Shown here in pieces: positions 37,925 through 48,564 of a stretch of DNA of 64,000 nucleotides. This stretch comes from Brachynemurus nebulosus. Its lineage: Eukaryota; Arthropoda; Insecta; Neuroptera; Myrmeleontidae. Positions within the stretch are counted from its first letter, which is position 1, and the number at the start of each line of letters is the position of its first letter. The stretch is from contig JAPWDM010000011.1 in NCBI GenBank assembly GCA_035578155.1, forward strand, positions 20,808,375-20,872,374, written 5' to 3'. A program made the translations under genes and the position numbers. The notes below the pieces were generated by a model. It was not told the DNA's origin. It made no database searches and worked only from the letters and a program-made list of their open reading frames with translations.

Positions 37925-38216
37925 GAAACATTTTATTTCAATTTTATAATATTATGAAAATTTTGAAAAATACATCGGTAAAAAAATTAAATGATGCAAT
38001 AACTTATGTTCTTATGCAAAGTATTGATTAAATACTTAAGTCATTAAAAAGTATTTTTATCAAAGAAAGTTATAAGTAAATGCTTATGTTTCTTACTATC
38101 TCTTGATTTTGATTTATATTATGCATTTTAATGGCAATTTTTTTAAAAACCGCAGAAAAAAATCGCATAAAAAAATCGCACACAAAAAAGGACCGCATAA
38201 AAAAAGGTTCAGCTGT
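37925..38216 (+). repeat. Dispersed repeat, inverted partner at 1245-1528
   Basis: Second copy of the 280-bp repeat, with GAAACATTTTATTTCAATTT at the left and AAAAAGGTTCAGCTG at the right. Overlaps a short non-coding frame. Confidence 0.7.
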
Positions 38217-38308
38217 ATTGTGCTTGTATCACTTGTATATACAGTAATACTACTATCTGTATGTACTTCTTATACAGAAATAAGGTATGAATGACTTCAC
38301 AAGCAACG

Positions 38309-38542
38309 GAGCAGTCTGTTGTGTTAAATGTACAACACGACAACGCTAGTATTAACACTGAACATAAGATCGTGCGTTCAAATCGTATCGGTGGCAATGT
38401 TATTCCTGATTATAACTCCCACATTAGACAAATTAAATTATAATTTGGGTTATAAGTCAGGATAGAATATAACTTCAATGTTTAAAAAAGCAAACATCTG
38501 GATCAATAAGGTGTTTGTTATGACTCATTGGACATTTTTTTT
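38309..38542 (+). ncRNA. Structured Pol III-type RNA, cluster unit 3
   Basis: Head CAGTCTGTTGTG and B box CGTTCAAATC (38375-38384) flanked by GTG..TAT bases that extend a T-arm-like stem. The middle stem is TTCCTGA (38403) with TCAGGA (38457); nested inside, TTATAACTCCCA pairs with TTGGGTTATAA almost fully. The 3' hairpin is AAACATCTGG / AAGGTGTTTG, a changed version that still pairs. It ends CATTGGACA followed by eight Ts. Short frames overlap on both strands but carry no domain. One of the clearest units. Confidence 0.8.
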
Positions 38543-38842
38543 AAAAATTAAATGTTAGTAATAAATACACACATACAAATTGCACATGTTTTAAAGATAG
38601 TTGGAACTTAAAAGAAATGTGATTTATTATATAATCCAACAATTTTCTGAGTCATTTGTTTGGTGTTTTTTAAAAACGAGAAAAATGCGGTTATAAACAC
38701 TAAAAATCGATTGTACAAAGGATAGGAAATTTTTTCAACATAATTTATATTTTTATTGTAAAGAGAATTGTTTGAGCTTTCTACGACCTTGATTCTATTT
38801 GTTGTAGTTTTATTACTCTTGAAAATATCAAGGTAGTTCAAG

Positions 38843-39198
38843 TGGATATGGATATGAAATTTCGGATACGGATACGGATATTTGAAAACATTTGTTTCGG
38901 TTTCGGTTACGGATATATAAAAAAATATCGGATAATGTTTCGGATACGGTTACGGATAATTACTTTTAGTGAATAATTTTTTAGAAAAAGGGGCAAAATT
39001 GTACCAAAAAACTGAACGCGAAACACAAATCAACGAAAATTTATCAAGAGAAACACATGCAGCAAATACTTTCTTCGATTTAAACTCAATTTTCCAGCGA
39101 CAGTTGTCTGTCTTTAGCCGAAACAAAACCGAAACTTTTATTTCGGATACGGTTTCGGTTACGAATAATTAATTATTGTGGATATCCATAACATCCCT
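38843..39198. mobile_element. hAT-type MITE with GGATACGG subterminal repeats
   Basis: Flanked by a perfect 8-bp duplication AGTTCAAG (38835-38842, 39199-39206). Subterminal GGATACGG/CGGTTTCGGTTACGG words occur many times at both ends, as in hAT elements. 356 bp; the 67-codon frame inside is not recognisable. Confidence 0.8.
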
Positions 39199-39591
39199 AG
39201 TTCAAGTATCAAGTTGTAGTTTTATTACTTTCGGAAAGATAAAAGTGCTGTTTCTGTTTTAATTACAAGTTAGTAAATTGAAACTAAAAGTACCTTCTAA
39301 AAAAAGTATAGTAAACACTTTATTTAAAAAGTTTTCTATACTTCGTGCATAACTCTAATGTGAACAAAGAAATTTTTTTTTTTTTTGGGCGATTCCTTTA
39401 AAAAGATATTATATTCTGCAAAAAAGTTTTGTTTTAAATTTCAGCGTCAAATAGTGAGATACTTCAACGATTGACTGTTTTTGAGTTTTTTTAAATTTTT
39501 TCTGTTGGGGGTATATGTATATTAGGTATTTACGCGTAGTTATAACAGATGTACGAAATATATAAACTGAAAGAGAGGTATTTTGTAGATT

Positions 39592-39824
39592 AACAGTTAG
39601 CTAAGCACGTAGTGCGTTCGACTAACAAGTAAAAGGCAACACGTTCGATTCGTGTTCCAGTTGACTTGCTAAAATTATTCCTGAATATTCTTATTCAATA
39701 CTCTCTCAGTAGTTATTGAGTATAGCTTTCAGGATAGAATAAAGTCAAGTGTAATATAAGTAAGCACATCTATCCCAGGATTGCTTATTAAATCCCACTT
39801 GTACATTTTCTGAATTTTTTTTTT
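39592..39824 (+). ncRNA. Structured Pol III-type RNA, cluster unit 4
   Basis: Head AGTTAGCTAAGCACGTAGTG keeps an A-box-like core. The B box sits in a perfect T-arm-like hairpin AACACG-TTCGATT-CGTGTT (39638-39656). TTCCTGA (39678) pairs with TCAGGA (39729); inside, TATTCAATA pairs with TATTGAGTA (one wobble). The 3' hairpin is the divergent but paired AAGTAAGCA / TGCTTATT. The end CACTTGTACATT is followed by a 10-base T-run (39815-39824). The sequence is far from the consensus yet every helix survives. Confidence 0.7.
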
Positions 39825-39878
39825 CAAATAAAAGAGCAATTATTGTGTGTTTGTCTTATACAATTAGGAATATAACCA

Positions 39879-40072
39879 GGGCCGTTTTAAGATCACTGTA
39901 GACCCGATACACTTTTGCATAAAAACTAAAATTAAAATAAAAAAATGAAAAAAGAATTATATTTTCAATCTTGTTTTTGTTTTACAGTATACTTATTCCT
40001 ATTTGACAATTTTAAGTTTTCATAAGCTCCTATAGGTTCGTCGGCCTGTGCCTATTAGATAAGACGATCCTT
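39879..40072. mobile_element. hAT-like MITE (tentative)
   Basis: CAGGGCCGTTTTAAGATC at the left and GCCTGTGCCTATTAG..GACGATCCT at the right resemble the ends of known CAGGGCCGTCTT-type hAT MITEs. Flanks ATATAAC and TATACAAC could be a decayed 8-bp duplication. Confidence 0.5.
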
Positions 40073-40086
40073 TATACAACCTAAAG

Positions 40087-40319
40087 CAGCGGTTCCCAAA
40101 GGGGTCCGCGAGATGTCATGATATTATATTCATACTGTATCATATACACGAGTGTATTATCAATTAATAAAAACTAAGGATTATATTATATTTATCAAGT
40201 GTCATTAACTATTTGCGAGAATACATTTTCTTTTTAAAATTTTTTTGCGATTTAGGAGTCTCTCTCAAAATAGTGATTGGATAAAGGGGTCCGTCAAAAA
40301 AAATTATTGGGAACCTCTG
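40087..40319. mobile_element. hAT MITE
   Basis: Inverted ends CAGCGGTTCCCAAAGGGGTC and TTGGGAACCTCTG with flanking ACCTAAAG/GTCTAAAG, an imperfect 8-bp duplication. 233 bp, no coding. Confidence 0.8.
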
Positions 40320-40478
40320 GTCTAAAGGTTTATAAGACCGATTACTTCAGTGCAGTAAAAATTTGAAGATGTCGTTATTTTCATAAGAAAATTTTATGGA
40401 TTTTAGATTTTGATGTAAATATAAACATTTTTGCCTACCTTACTACATTCATTAATATGTATACAATGTATACTGAGC

Positions 40479-40678
40479 ATACTGGTCTAATGTGTTACGT
40501 GTTCAGTCGACACCGGGAGATCGTACGTTCGAATCCCGCGCTCACTATTCCTGACCAATCAAGTTCAATCACTTTGTTATGGTTTTTGAATTTACATATC
40601 AGGATAGAATAAAACTGAACGTATTTTAGCATGTTATCATTTCAAAGATAGTGTGTTAAGACCGTTCGAATATTTTTT
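40479..40678 (+). ncRNA. Structured Pol III-type RNA, cluster unit 5
   Basis: A box CTGGTCTAATGTGTTACG and B box CGTTCGAATC (40526-40535). The closing stem is informative: GGTCT-AA at the 5' end pairs with TTAAGACC at the 3' end (about 40656-40663), replacing the usual CATTGGAC. Both sides changed together. TTCCTGA pairs with ATCAGGA. The inner stem is AGTTCAA/TTTGAATT instead of GCCCA/TGGGTT. The 3' hairpin is GCATGTTATC / GATAGTGTGTT. Six Ts end it at 40678. Shortest unit, about 200 bp. Confidence 0.75.
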
Positions 40679-40913
40679 AAGAAAAATTATTTATTTCTGT
40701 TTAATAGGATAAACTTAAATTGTATCCGGTTTTATTACTTTATTTTTTTTTTACTTGTCTGTGTGCAGATATTTTAAAAGTGATTTTTTTTCTTTTTTTG
40801 TAACCTTATCTATCGTACTTTTCACTGGCAGTAAAAAGTCCAGCATTTTGAGACAAAAAAATTTTTCCATATGGTTTGTTTAAAAGGGTTAAAAAGACTA
40901 ACAATAAGAAATA

Positions 40914-41261
40914 CAGTCGACTCTCGTTAATTCAAAACTGCGATAATTCGAACCTCTCTATAATTCAAAGTTATCACGAGTTCCCTACAAAATATCTTTA
41001 TATTTCGAACTAAATCAATACTTTTTTATGCACTTGGTAATTTGAACGAAAAAATCATTGCTACGTAACAAAACGACGCGTTAATTCAAACTCATCGGCG
41101 TCAAGCATTCAACAATTCAAAATTGGAGAGAGAAAGAGACAGAAAGATTTTAAGTACATTTTGATTGATTTTGAACCATTTGAACTATTTGTTATTCAAA
41201 CACTCGATAATTCGTAATATTTTAAGAGTCCCTCGAGTTTCGAATTAACGAGAGTCGGCTG
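40914..41261. mobile_element. Tigger/pogo-type MITE
   Basis: TA-flanked; ends CAGTCGACTCTCGTTAATTC and GAATTAACGAGAGTCGGCTG are inverted, the classic pogo/Tigger end form. Many TTCAAA/TAATTCGAA words inside. 348 bp, no coding. Confidence 0.85.
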
Positions 41262-41370
41262 TAGATATATTTGTATTTCTGCCACGCGTGCATTACTAAC
41301 TGAAATAGGTGTTGTATACTTTTAAAATTTTAAATATTATTTATCATTCTGATAGTCATTCATGTACAAT

Positions 41371-41587
41371 AGTTTGGTCCAGTGTGTAACACGTTGGTTT
41401 TTTGTACATAGGGTCTGTCGTTCAAATTGTACGGGCTGCGAATGGGCTTTCTGAAAAACTTATTCATTTATTATTTTCTGTTAGTATTTGAATACACTAT
41501 TCAGGATAGAGTCAGCAGAAGTGTATAAAATACAAGTAATCGATTGGAAAGATTGTTTGTAAAAAGCACTTTGGACATTATTTTTTT
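41371..41587 (+). ncRNA. Structured Pol III-type RNA, cluster unit 6
   Basis: A box TTTGGTCCAGTGTGTAAC; B box CGTTCAAATTG. The closing stem GTCCA..GTG pairs with CAC-TTTGGAC (41568-41577), the T-to-C change on the left matched by G on the right. TTCTGA (41449) pairs with TCAGGA with one G-U. The nested stem is TATTCA/TGAATA. The 3' hairpin ACAAGTAATC / GATTGTTTGT pairs at all ten positions, two as G-U. A seven-T run ends it at about 41587. Unit 7 begins only about 30 bp downstream in the same direction. Confidence 0.75.
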
Positions 41588-41618
41588 AAATTTTTTTTGA
41601 AAATATGTCTACGCATAG

Positions 41619-41851
41619 CAAGTTGGTGGTATCTTGTGTATGTTTATTGGCTTAGTAAACATAAGAGCGCGAGTTCAAATCGCATTTCTGGTCATATTTC
41701 TAATTCACAACAATCTATTTAATAATAAGTTGGGTTTAGTAGGTTAGGATAGAGTCTGAATTCAGTGGCAATAAAAGCAAAAACTTAGATTGATGAAGTG
41801 TTTGTCTTAAGCCCACTGAACAGACATCACGTCAAAAAATTAATATTTTTT
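41619..41851 (+). ncRNA. Structured Pol III-type RNA, cluster unit 7
   Basis: Head AGTTGGTGGTATCTTGTG carries a small insertion in the A box. B box GAGTTCAAATCG. The middle stem changed to TTCTAA (41698-41703) and TTAGGA (41744-41749), both arms altered relative to CCTGA/TCAGG yet still pairing with one G-U. The 3' hairpin is AAGCAAAAACTT..AAGTGTTTGTCTT. The end CACTGAAC is followed not directly but about 20 bp later by a six-T run. The terminator seems displaced, and the A box is the weakest of the set. Confidence 0.6.
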
Positions 41852-42270
41852 GGGATTTTGTAGTAAACAACGAATTCCCTCCAAATTCACTATATCATGT
41901 CTATGGCACTGTATTAGGTGGTCTATCTACATTTGACCACTAATTAAATAATTAGTGTCAGACTATGCAGTTAATTTAATAGACAGTCATTTATAAAAAC
42001 TATTTTTAATTTTTTTCAACTTTTTATAGAAAATAAATAGCTCAGATATTATCTAACAAATTAAAGGTTAATTTTAACTTGATAAAAAGCAAGGAATATT
42101 TTATCCTGATCTGACTTAATGTGTGTTTAGGACACACTCGGCGATTTTTTTATTTTTTATTATTTCACAGTTAGTTTTTATATGTGTAATTTGGCTTAAT
42201 AAAAATTGTCTAGTTAATAGTACAAATTAATTATTTAGAAAAATTAGAGTTTTCATATGTCCGAGTACAG

Positions 42271-42640
42271 TCAGTGTTGGATTTAACTTTTTGTTGTCCT
42301 AGGTTTTTATAGTGAACGGTACACTAGTTTTTCTCATTATGTCGTTCGATATACATATTTATTTATTATTGATAATAATAATATCTCAATTAATAGAAAA
42401 TATTGTTTACACCTCGATTTGCAAATATCACTATAAGTTTTTATTAGAATTTTTGTCAGCAAAAAGTGCTGAAACAAAAGTGCAAAAAGTGCATAATGTG
42501 ATCATAAATACTATAAATCCTGTGGAAATATATAATTTTTAATCAAAAGCCTTTAACAGAAATAGTTCTAACTAGGAAAAAAAGTAATCTATATTTTAGT
42601 GGTGCCCCTTCGGTAGTGATGCCCTAGGGCCGGTGCTTAG
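42271..42640. mobile_element. hAT-like MITE (tentative)
   Basis: CAGTGTTGGATTTAACTTTT..GTCCTAGG at the left and GATGCCCTAGGGCCGGTGC at the right resemble the layout of the 10237-10415 hAT MITE. No clear 8-bp duplication. The 76-codon frame at 42312 has no domain. Confidence 0.45.
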
Positions 42641-42795
42641 TGTGCCTTATTATAAATCCAAGGCTATATATAGAATCGAATCTTCTAAAAAAAAAAACTT
42701 AGATGAAAACTTTCCTGCAGCATACTGTAGATCTACAACAGTCGTAAACAAAATTGGCCTGCCTTTTATATAACCGCAACAAATAATGAGAATAG

Positions 42796-42994
42796 TACAC
42801 GGAGAGAAAATTCCTATAAAAGTTACTGTGCTCAACACTACAATCGACGTGTAACAGGCGAACATATTCAATTTTGTACCGAAAAAATTATAAAAATTAT
42901 AATTTTTTCCGTACAAAATTGAATATGTTCGCCTGTTACACGTCAATTGTAGTGTTGAGCACACTAATTTTTATAGGAATTTTCTCTCGGTGTA
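42796..42994. mobile_element. mariner-type palindromic MITE
   Basis: TA-flanked, ends CACGGAGAGAAAATTCC and GGAATTTTCTCTCGGTG. The arms are almost perfect complements around the centre near 42896, forming a continuous hairpin of about 199 bp. Confidence 0.9.
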
Positions 42995-43179
42995 GTAAAT
43001 TTTAAAGTCGACAAATGCGTACAAATTTATGTCCTCAATTTTACGACGAGGTATGACTCGAAAGCTAAACTTACTTATAAATACACATGTATGATAAAAG
43101 TAAAATTCAATTCGCCAGTAATCACTGCTGAAATATTTGTCGTTTGAAAGAAATTACTTAATTCTTTTTTTTTCGAATT

Positions 43180-44555
43180 AATATAGCCGATAATCAAGGC
43201 TATGGGTGACGAATCCTCGGTAGACAAGATATTACCGTATATATTACTGGCTGTATATAATTATGTATATTATTAATGTAACTTAAATATGTATACATAC
43301 GTGTATTTATATTGTATAATGACATCTGTATAATTATGTATATCGTTGACTATGAATATAATAACTTACCTATAATATATATATGTAATATGTGAATATA
43401 ATTTAGTCTACCAGTAAGTAGTAGTCAATTGGTCTAGTGTGTTACGTACTGAGGTACCGTACGCAAGATTGTACGTTCAAATCTAACTTGCAACTTTCGT
43501 CCTGACAACATAGCTCGTTCAAGTTATTATATTATATTGTGTGAGTTTTCAAATCAGGATAGAGAATATTCTTAATGTGTGAAAAGCAAACAGCTGGCTA
43601 AGAAGATGTTTGCTCAAACGCATTGAACATATTTATTATTTATTATTTATTTATAAACACATTTTTGTTATTTATTATTTATTATTATTATTCTGTATTT
43701 TCAACAGTCAAGTCAATTTTTGTTAGTGAAGGTACATAATTATGTTGATTCAGTCAAAATAAAAAGTTTAACGTAGTTGCTCTGAGATAGTCAGGTACAA
43801 AAGATATCTTAAAAAAAAATTTATTTTATCAAAAATTAAATAATGTATTAATATTCTTTAGTGATTATATTTGTATACCACTTGCTTTTTTAATTTCCGC
43901 GCGCTTTTGTTGTAACAATATAAAAACATTGTTGAAAAAGCGTTGTAAAAACGTTGTAAAATGATGTTTATGAATTATATTTCAAAAACGGCGTGGTGAA
44001 TAATTTTTATTTCTTAATAAATATGGTTTGTATCTTCATAACATATTAAATTTTTATTAAATTCCTTTGACACGTTTTCATTTTATTCAAAAATAATAGT
44101 TTTCCTATAAGAGCCTGTGTTACAATTACAAAACTTTGAAATCGTTTTTCGCAAAATTGGGGTGGTCAGTTTTTTTTTCGGTAAGGGCTCGTATTATTGG
44201 TATTGAATTAAATAAATATCTAGAGAAATTTCGTTAAAATCCTTTGAAAAAATCGTTTTATCGACCAACTACCAAATTAAAATTTATTTATTTATTTATT
44301 TATTTTTTTTTTATTAAGAAAATCAGACTCTCAGTCGATGAAGACAATAATATATGTATGTAGTTTAAGTAGTTAAACTCAATAGAGAAAATAATAACTA
44401 AAATTAAGAACAGTTTTTCTAAAAAAAAAAAAAAACTATTATTTTAATATTTAATTTTTAAAATAATTGTGGGCTAACTAACGACGAATTCGCTGTATTG
44501 CCACTAATTGCCACCCTCTTGATCCGCTGCTGTCTCACTCCATACTACCTTCTCT
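43180..44555 (+). repeat. Tandem segmental duplication, copy A
   Basis: Matches 45905-47400 in order: the GCGGTAGACA-type upstream block, TATATCGTTGACTATGAATATA, the whole RNA unit, ATGTTGATTCAG..AATAAAAAGTT, and farther on TAATTGTGGGCT..TTGCCACCCTCTTG..CATC (partner 47310-47390). Two cluster units are therefore duplicates by an event local to this region. Confidence 0.75.
43423..43632 (+). ncRNA. Structured Pol III-type RNA, cluster unit 8
   Basis: A box AATTGGTCTAGTGTGTTACG, B box CGTTCAAATC. GTCCTGA (43499) pairs with TCAGGA (43554); the nested stem is AGCTC/GAGTT where other units have GCCCA/TGGGTT. The 3' hairpin AGCAAACAGCTGG..AGATGTTTGCT is long. Here the closing stem can extend as TCAAT with ATTGA (CATTGAACAT at 43621). 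No T-run follows immediately (ATATTTATTATT), so termination may be inefficient. Near-identical to unit 9 by the tandem duplication. Confidence 0.75.
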
Positions 44556-45870
44556 CTTCATCTTTATTAATTACAATGGACAATATGGAACAGTGGTCGA
44601 AGAACAATGGTCTTAAAATAAATATAAATAAAACAAAATCAATTAGATTTGGAAATTATGGATCAGATCAATCTGCTACCCTGCCTGACCTTCCCTTTGA
44701 TTTCTTGGATAGTGTCAGCTTCTTAGGAATCACAATTGACAAGAATTTGTCGTGGAATCAGCATACTCAATATATCTTTAATAAATTTAATAAATATTGT
44801 TACTTAATTAGAAATTTGAGGCATTTATTACCTAACTTCCTGATTAATGTATACTATACATACATACAGTCAAACCTTTCATATGGGGTAATGTTCTGGG
44901 GTAACTCACCAGGTGCACAAAAAGTATTTAAAATCTAGAAGCGCTGTATTACACTTATTGCTAATGTTAGACACCTATACATACTTGAATCATGCATATA
45001 TGTGAAAAAGCATCCTCAAACATTTGAAGAAAGTATTAACACTTTCAGTCCCATGGCTTCGGCATCCGAAACCAAGCAACACATCCCCAGAGGCCGACCG
45101 CGATCAGTGATTAATTGATTAGTTAGTTACGCATTTTGTGTGCAATGTTTATGATCATTCATCACACGGATGTGTTCCTACTCACACAAATACATACCAA
45201 CATACACTATTCTTTTGGTTTCTATGTATAAAAAATTTTAAGGTAAACAAAAAATACATAAAAAATATAATTTATATTTTTATATAAAATTGATTTGAAT
45301 GTCAGTGTATATGTATGTAGTATCGTAGTATGTACAATGTACATACATATCACGTGTACGTATGTTTGCAGTTTTACACGTACATGTTGAACTGTGTTGA
45401 ATCGATTCAGTGTTTGAAACATTTTATTTTATGTATTTGTTTATATAAAGGTTTTTTTTTTCAAATATTGCTGGCTTCCGGGGAAGTTTACTATGAAAGT
45501 GCTCGGGCCTCAAAGTGTTAATATGCATTCCTGCTCTACGAGATCTAGAGAAAGGTATACAACAATGCAAACTAAATTAGCCACAATATACAATGCATCT
45601 TACAATTCAATGATTAGAATATACAATAAGCTTCCAAAAGATCTCAAGAATGTTAAAAAAAGGATATGTTAAAAGAGGCTGAAAAATCTACTCGTCGAGC
45701 ATCCTCATTATACGCTGCAAGAATATTTTGATGGCATAAATAATTACCCTTAATACCATTTAAATTGTAACTATTTTTATGTTATCTACTTTATTATATT
45801 TTTATATTTTTTGACTTGTTCTATGGCTCTGTAACTCTTCCTGAATAAATATTATTATTATTATTTTTTC
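44555..45870 (+). mobile_element. 5'-truncated Jockey-type LINE
   Basis: The frame from about 44560 encodes the C-terminal part of a non-LTR reverse transcriptase: MEQWSKNNGLKININKTKS, FLGITIDKNLSW, YIQSNLSYGVMFWGNS. A stop at 44936 breaks the frame. After the inserted MITE the same protein resumes (HSCSTRSRERYTT, IYNKLPKDLKN) to about 45730. The 3' end carries AATAAATATTATTATTATT, a LINE-like tail. The N-terminal reverse transcriptase core and endonuclease are absent. It landed in duplication copy A. Confidence 0.85.
45036..45521. mobile_element. piggyBac-type MITE nested in the LINE
   Basis: Ends TTAACACTTTCAGTCCC and GGGCCTCAAAGTGTTAA are inverted; TTAA occurs at both ends (45036-45039, 45518-45521). 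Removing it restores the continuity of the LINE reading frame, which confirms the insertion boundaries. A truncated copy lies at 1529-1959. Confidence 0.92.
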
Positions 45871-46098
45871 ATTTTTTAAAAAATTACATAATTAAGTGGA
45901 TGGTTAAGGCCACGGTGATGAATGCGCGGTAGACAGATATTACTGTGTATCTTATAACTATTGTATAGGTACATTATTAATGTAATTTAAATATACATGT
46001 GTATACATACATCTGCACATATATCGTTGACTATGAATATAAATAGATAATAACTTACCTATGTATATAATTTAGTCTATCAGTTAATAATAGTAAGT

Positions 46099-46312
46099 AA
46101 ATTGGTCTAGTGTGTTACGTACTGAGATACCGTACGCAAGATTGTACGTTCAAATCTAACTTGCAACTTACGTCCTGACTACATAGCTCGTTCAAGTTGT
46201 TATATATTGTGTGAGTTATCAAATCAGGATAGAGAAAATTCTTAATGTGTGAAAATCAAACAACTGTCTAAAAAGATGTTTGCTCAAACGCATTGAACAT
46301 TTATCTATTTTT
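46099..46312 (+). ncRNA. Structured Pol III-type RNA, cluster unit 9
   Basis: Duplicate of unit 8: A box AATTGGTCTAGTGTGTTACG, B box CGTTCAAATC, GTCCTGA/TCAGGA stem, AGCTC/GAGTT nested stem, 3' hairpin TCAAACAACTG..AGATGTTTGCT, end CATTGAACATT. The two differ by scattered substitutions mostly outside helices and by an indel in the nested loop (GTTGTTATATATTG against GTTATTATATTATATTG). ATTTATCTATTTTT follows as a weak terminator. Confidence 0.75.
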
Positions 46313-46350
46313 GTTATTGAAGGTATAGTTACATGTTGATTCAGTTAGAA

Positions 46351-47173
46351 CAGTGTTTTTCAACCTTTTTCATGGCGCGACCCCTCTAGCATAGAAAAAT
46401 ATTTCGCGACCGCCTAGTTGAGAAAAATATTTCGCAACTCTTACCCTCTGCTATTTCTAACTTCTATTTTACTTTATCTTATAAATATCGAATCCGTTTA
46501 TCATTATTGTTTATTGTCCGTTTATTATTAAGTTATTTGTCAGTTAAACATATACGTAACAAAGGATTTTAAACAGGCATATTTTTATATCGACATCGAA
46601 GTTGACGGCTTATAGTATAGCTTCTGAACGCGCGCGTGACTTGTGTGAGCGAGACATAGCGCAACGTGATGAGCGCTGCGTGGAGCATCAGGCGAGTAAA
46701 GGATGATACTTTTGAATTCTTCGAATTGTGAATTCGCTTTGAATTGTGTTTTTTATTGAATTGACTTGTTATTTGTTTAGTAGTTGCTCACTGTCTTTTA
46801 TTGTTTAATAACAAAAATTCTACGCTCATTGTAATTATTGAAAATGGATGAGTTTCTGGAAAGATATGCACAACCGTCAACTTCAAGTTCCAATGAGACT
46901 AATGAAACAAAAGCAAGGAAAAAGCGTCTATATGACGACAATTATTTAAAACTCGGATTTACTGTAATTGAAAATAAGCCGCAGTTATTTGTTTTGCAAT
47001 TTTATCAAGCGAAAGTATGAAATCATCACATTAATGTAACCTTTAATTAACCTTTTCTTTATTAAATATTATATATTGAACTGGAATGGTTTTATTGTTA
47101 AAGTAACTGCGACCCCCTTAACAAGGCTTCGCAACCCCTCAGGGGGTCGCGACCCACACGTTGAATAACACTG
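46351..47173 (+). mobile_element. Internally deleted hAT element
   Basis: Bounded by a perfect 8-bp duplication AGTTAGAA (46343-46350, 47174-47181). Ends CAGTGTTTTTCAACC and GTTGAATAACACTG are inverted, with subterminal GCGCGACCCC / GGGGTCGCGACCC. It carries one remaining short ORF from the transposase start. Confidence 0.92.
46838..47020 (+). pseudogene. N-terminal remnant of hAT transposase
   Basis: A 60-codon frame starting MKMDEFLERYAQPSTSS and containing KKRLYDDNYLKLGFTVIE, the conserved start of Buster/ZBED-like hAT transposases just before the BED zinc finger. The finger cysteines and the whole catalytic domain are missing; the frame stops 45 bp after the motif by internal deletion. 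The start codon is at the expected place inside the element. Not expected to be functional. Confidence 0.75.
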
Positions 47174-47583
47174 AGTTAGAATAAAAAGTTCAAAATTACA
47201 GACTGTTTATCTTTTCTTTTTCTTTTTAATAAAGAGAATATAGAATTTATCGTCAGTCTAAGACGGCAACAGTATTAATTATACCATAGTTTAAACAGTT
47301 AAAATAATTTTGGGCTGTCGGAATTTGCGCCCTCTCCGCCATTGCTATCTCACTCCCTCTCACCCTCCTCCTTCATCTCTTTTCCCTAATTCGCCATGCA
47401 TGTCTTATAAATACATCAAGCATCTAAAACTATTATTTCTTAACTCAACTTTTGTTGTTCCCCAAAATTTATTTCTTTCAGCCAATGTTTAATGTGTCTG
47501 TACGTAAATCCACCCTTAGGTGATAAATAGATTTCTTTTTTATCTTTTTAGATGCATTGCAGAATGTTAGTTTGTTGTTCAAC

Positions 47584-47799
47584 CAGGTCCGTCGAGAAAC
47601 AGGGCGGCCGGCGTTGCAGCCTCGGGGTCCGGGTTTGAAGAGGGGCCCATAGCTGTTGATAGACAGCTTGGAAAAAAAGGAGCGTTTTCTTTTTTTTTTG
47701 CTCGCCACTTATTTTATTTATTTTTTTTTTGAGGGGGGGGGGGAATTTTTTAAAAATATGGTTTATTACCGGGGCCAGCCATTTCTCTCCATGGCTCTG
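47584..47799. mobile_element. hAT MITE
   Basis: Ends CAGGTCCGTCGAGAAAC and TTTCTCTCCATGGCTCTG are inverted; flanks TGTTCAAC and TGTACAAC form an 8-bp duplication with one mismatch. GC-rich ends (GGGCGGCCGGCG) contrast with the AT-rich surroundings. Also holds a run of nine Gs near 47732. Confidence 0.75.
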
Positions 47800-48117
47800 T
47801 GTACAACAATTTTTAATAAAAACTATAAAAGTATTTTTCTAAATTGAAATTACAAATTTTTATGGTGCAGTATAAATTTGAAAGTTTGAAGGTCAAAAGA
47901 CCTTTTCAAAAGGTTCTTTTTTAAATTCTATTAATAAATAAATTATGGTTTCGAATTACTACTAAATAGGAGACTAGAATTTTTGGAAAAGGAATAAATT
48001 ATAATTCCTAGATACTACAAAATTTTCAAAAGTATACAGCGCAGTGCCAAAAACATACAAATGTTACCAGTATTAGTAATATTCGACGAAAAAAATACTA
48101 AAATACTAACATTTGGA

Positions 48118-48275
48118 GTGATCAGTGTAAAAGTGAACCAAATCCATTATTTTTTTTCCAAATATGCCTTTATCGTTTAAGAAATTAAGTACAGCTCTTA
48201 AACTTTAAAGACATTTTTAGAAAAAAAAAAAAAAATTATGGACTTGGTTCACTTTTACACCGACCTCTCTATTTA
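48118..48275. mobile_element. Short palindromic MITE (tentative)
   Basis: GTGTAAAAGTGAACCAAATCC and GGACTTGGTTCACTTTTACAC-like words face each other across about 100 bp. Target duplication unclear. Confidence 0.55.
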
Positions 48276-48564
48276 TTATTTTCCCTGATAAATAAATTAA
48301 ACTATATTTTTCGTTCAGAAAAATTTAAATTTGAATCGGGTAAAATGTCACTTGTAATTTTTTGTTGATCGGGAATTAATCTAATAACTATTTTTGGAAT
48401 GTTTATTCAAGAATATATTTTGCTATACTAAAAATTGTTCCATCTACTTCATTCCTAAAGAATACTGAATCTTTATGTTTTAATACGTTTTATACACGTA
48501 ACCATGATAAAAATTATGTGTATTGAATATATCTTTATAATATAAAGAATGTTCTCAACGTCAA

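Larger units (their letters stand above)
45905..47400 (+). repeat. Tandem segmental duplication, copy B
   Basis: Partner of 43180-44555, interrupted by the hAT element 46351-47173. Removing that element rejoins GTTGATTCAGTTAGAA to TAAAAAGTT, as in copy A. Confidence 0.75.

Noticed and set aside
42100..42130. Minus-strand RNA unit suggested by TTATCCTGATCTGA
   Set aside because: No B box or partner arm found at the expected spacing on either strand.
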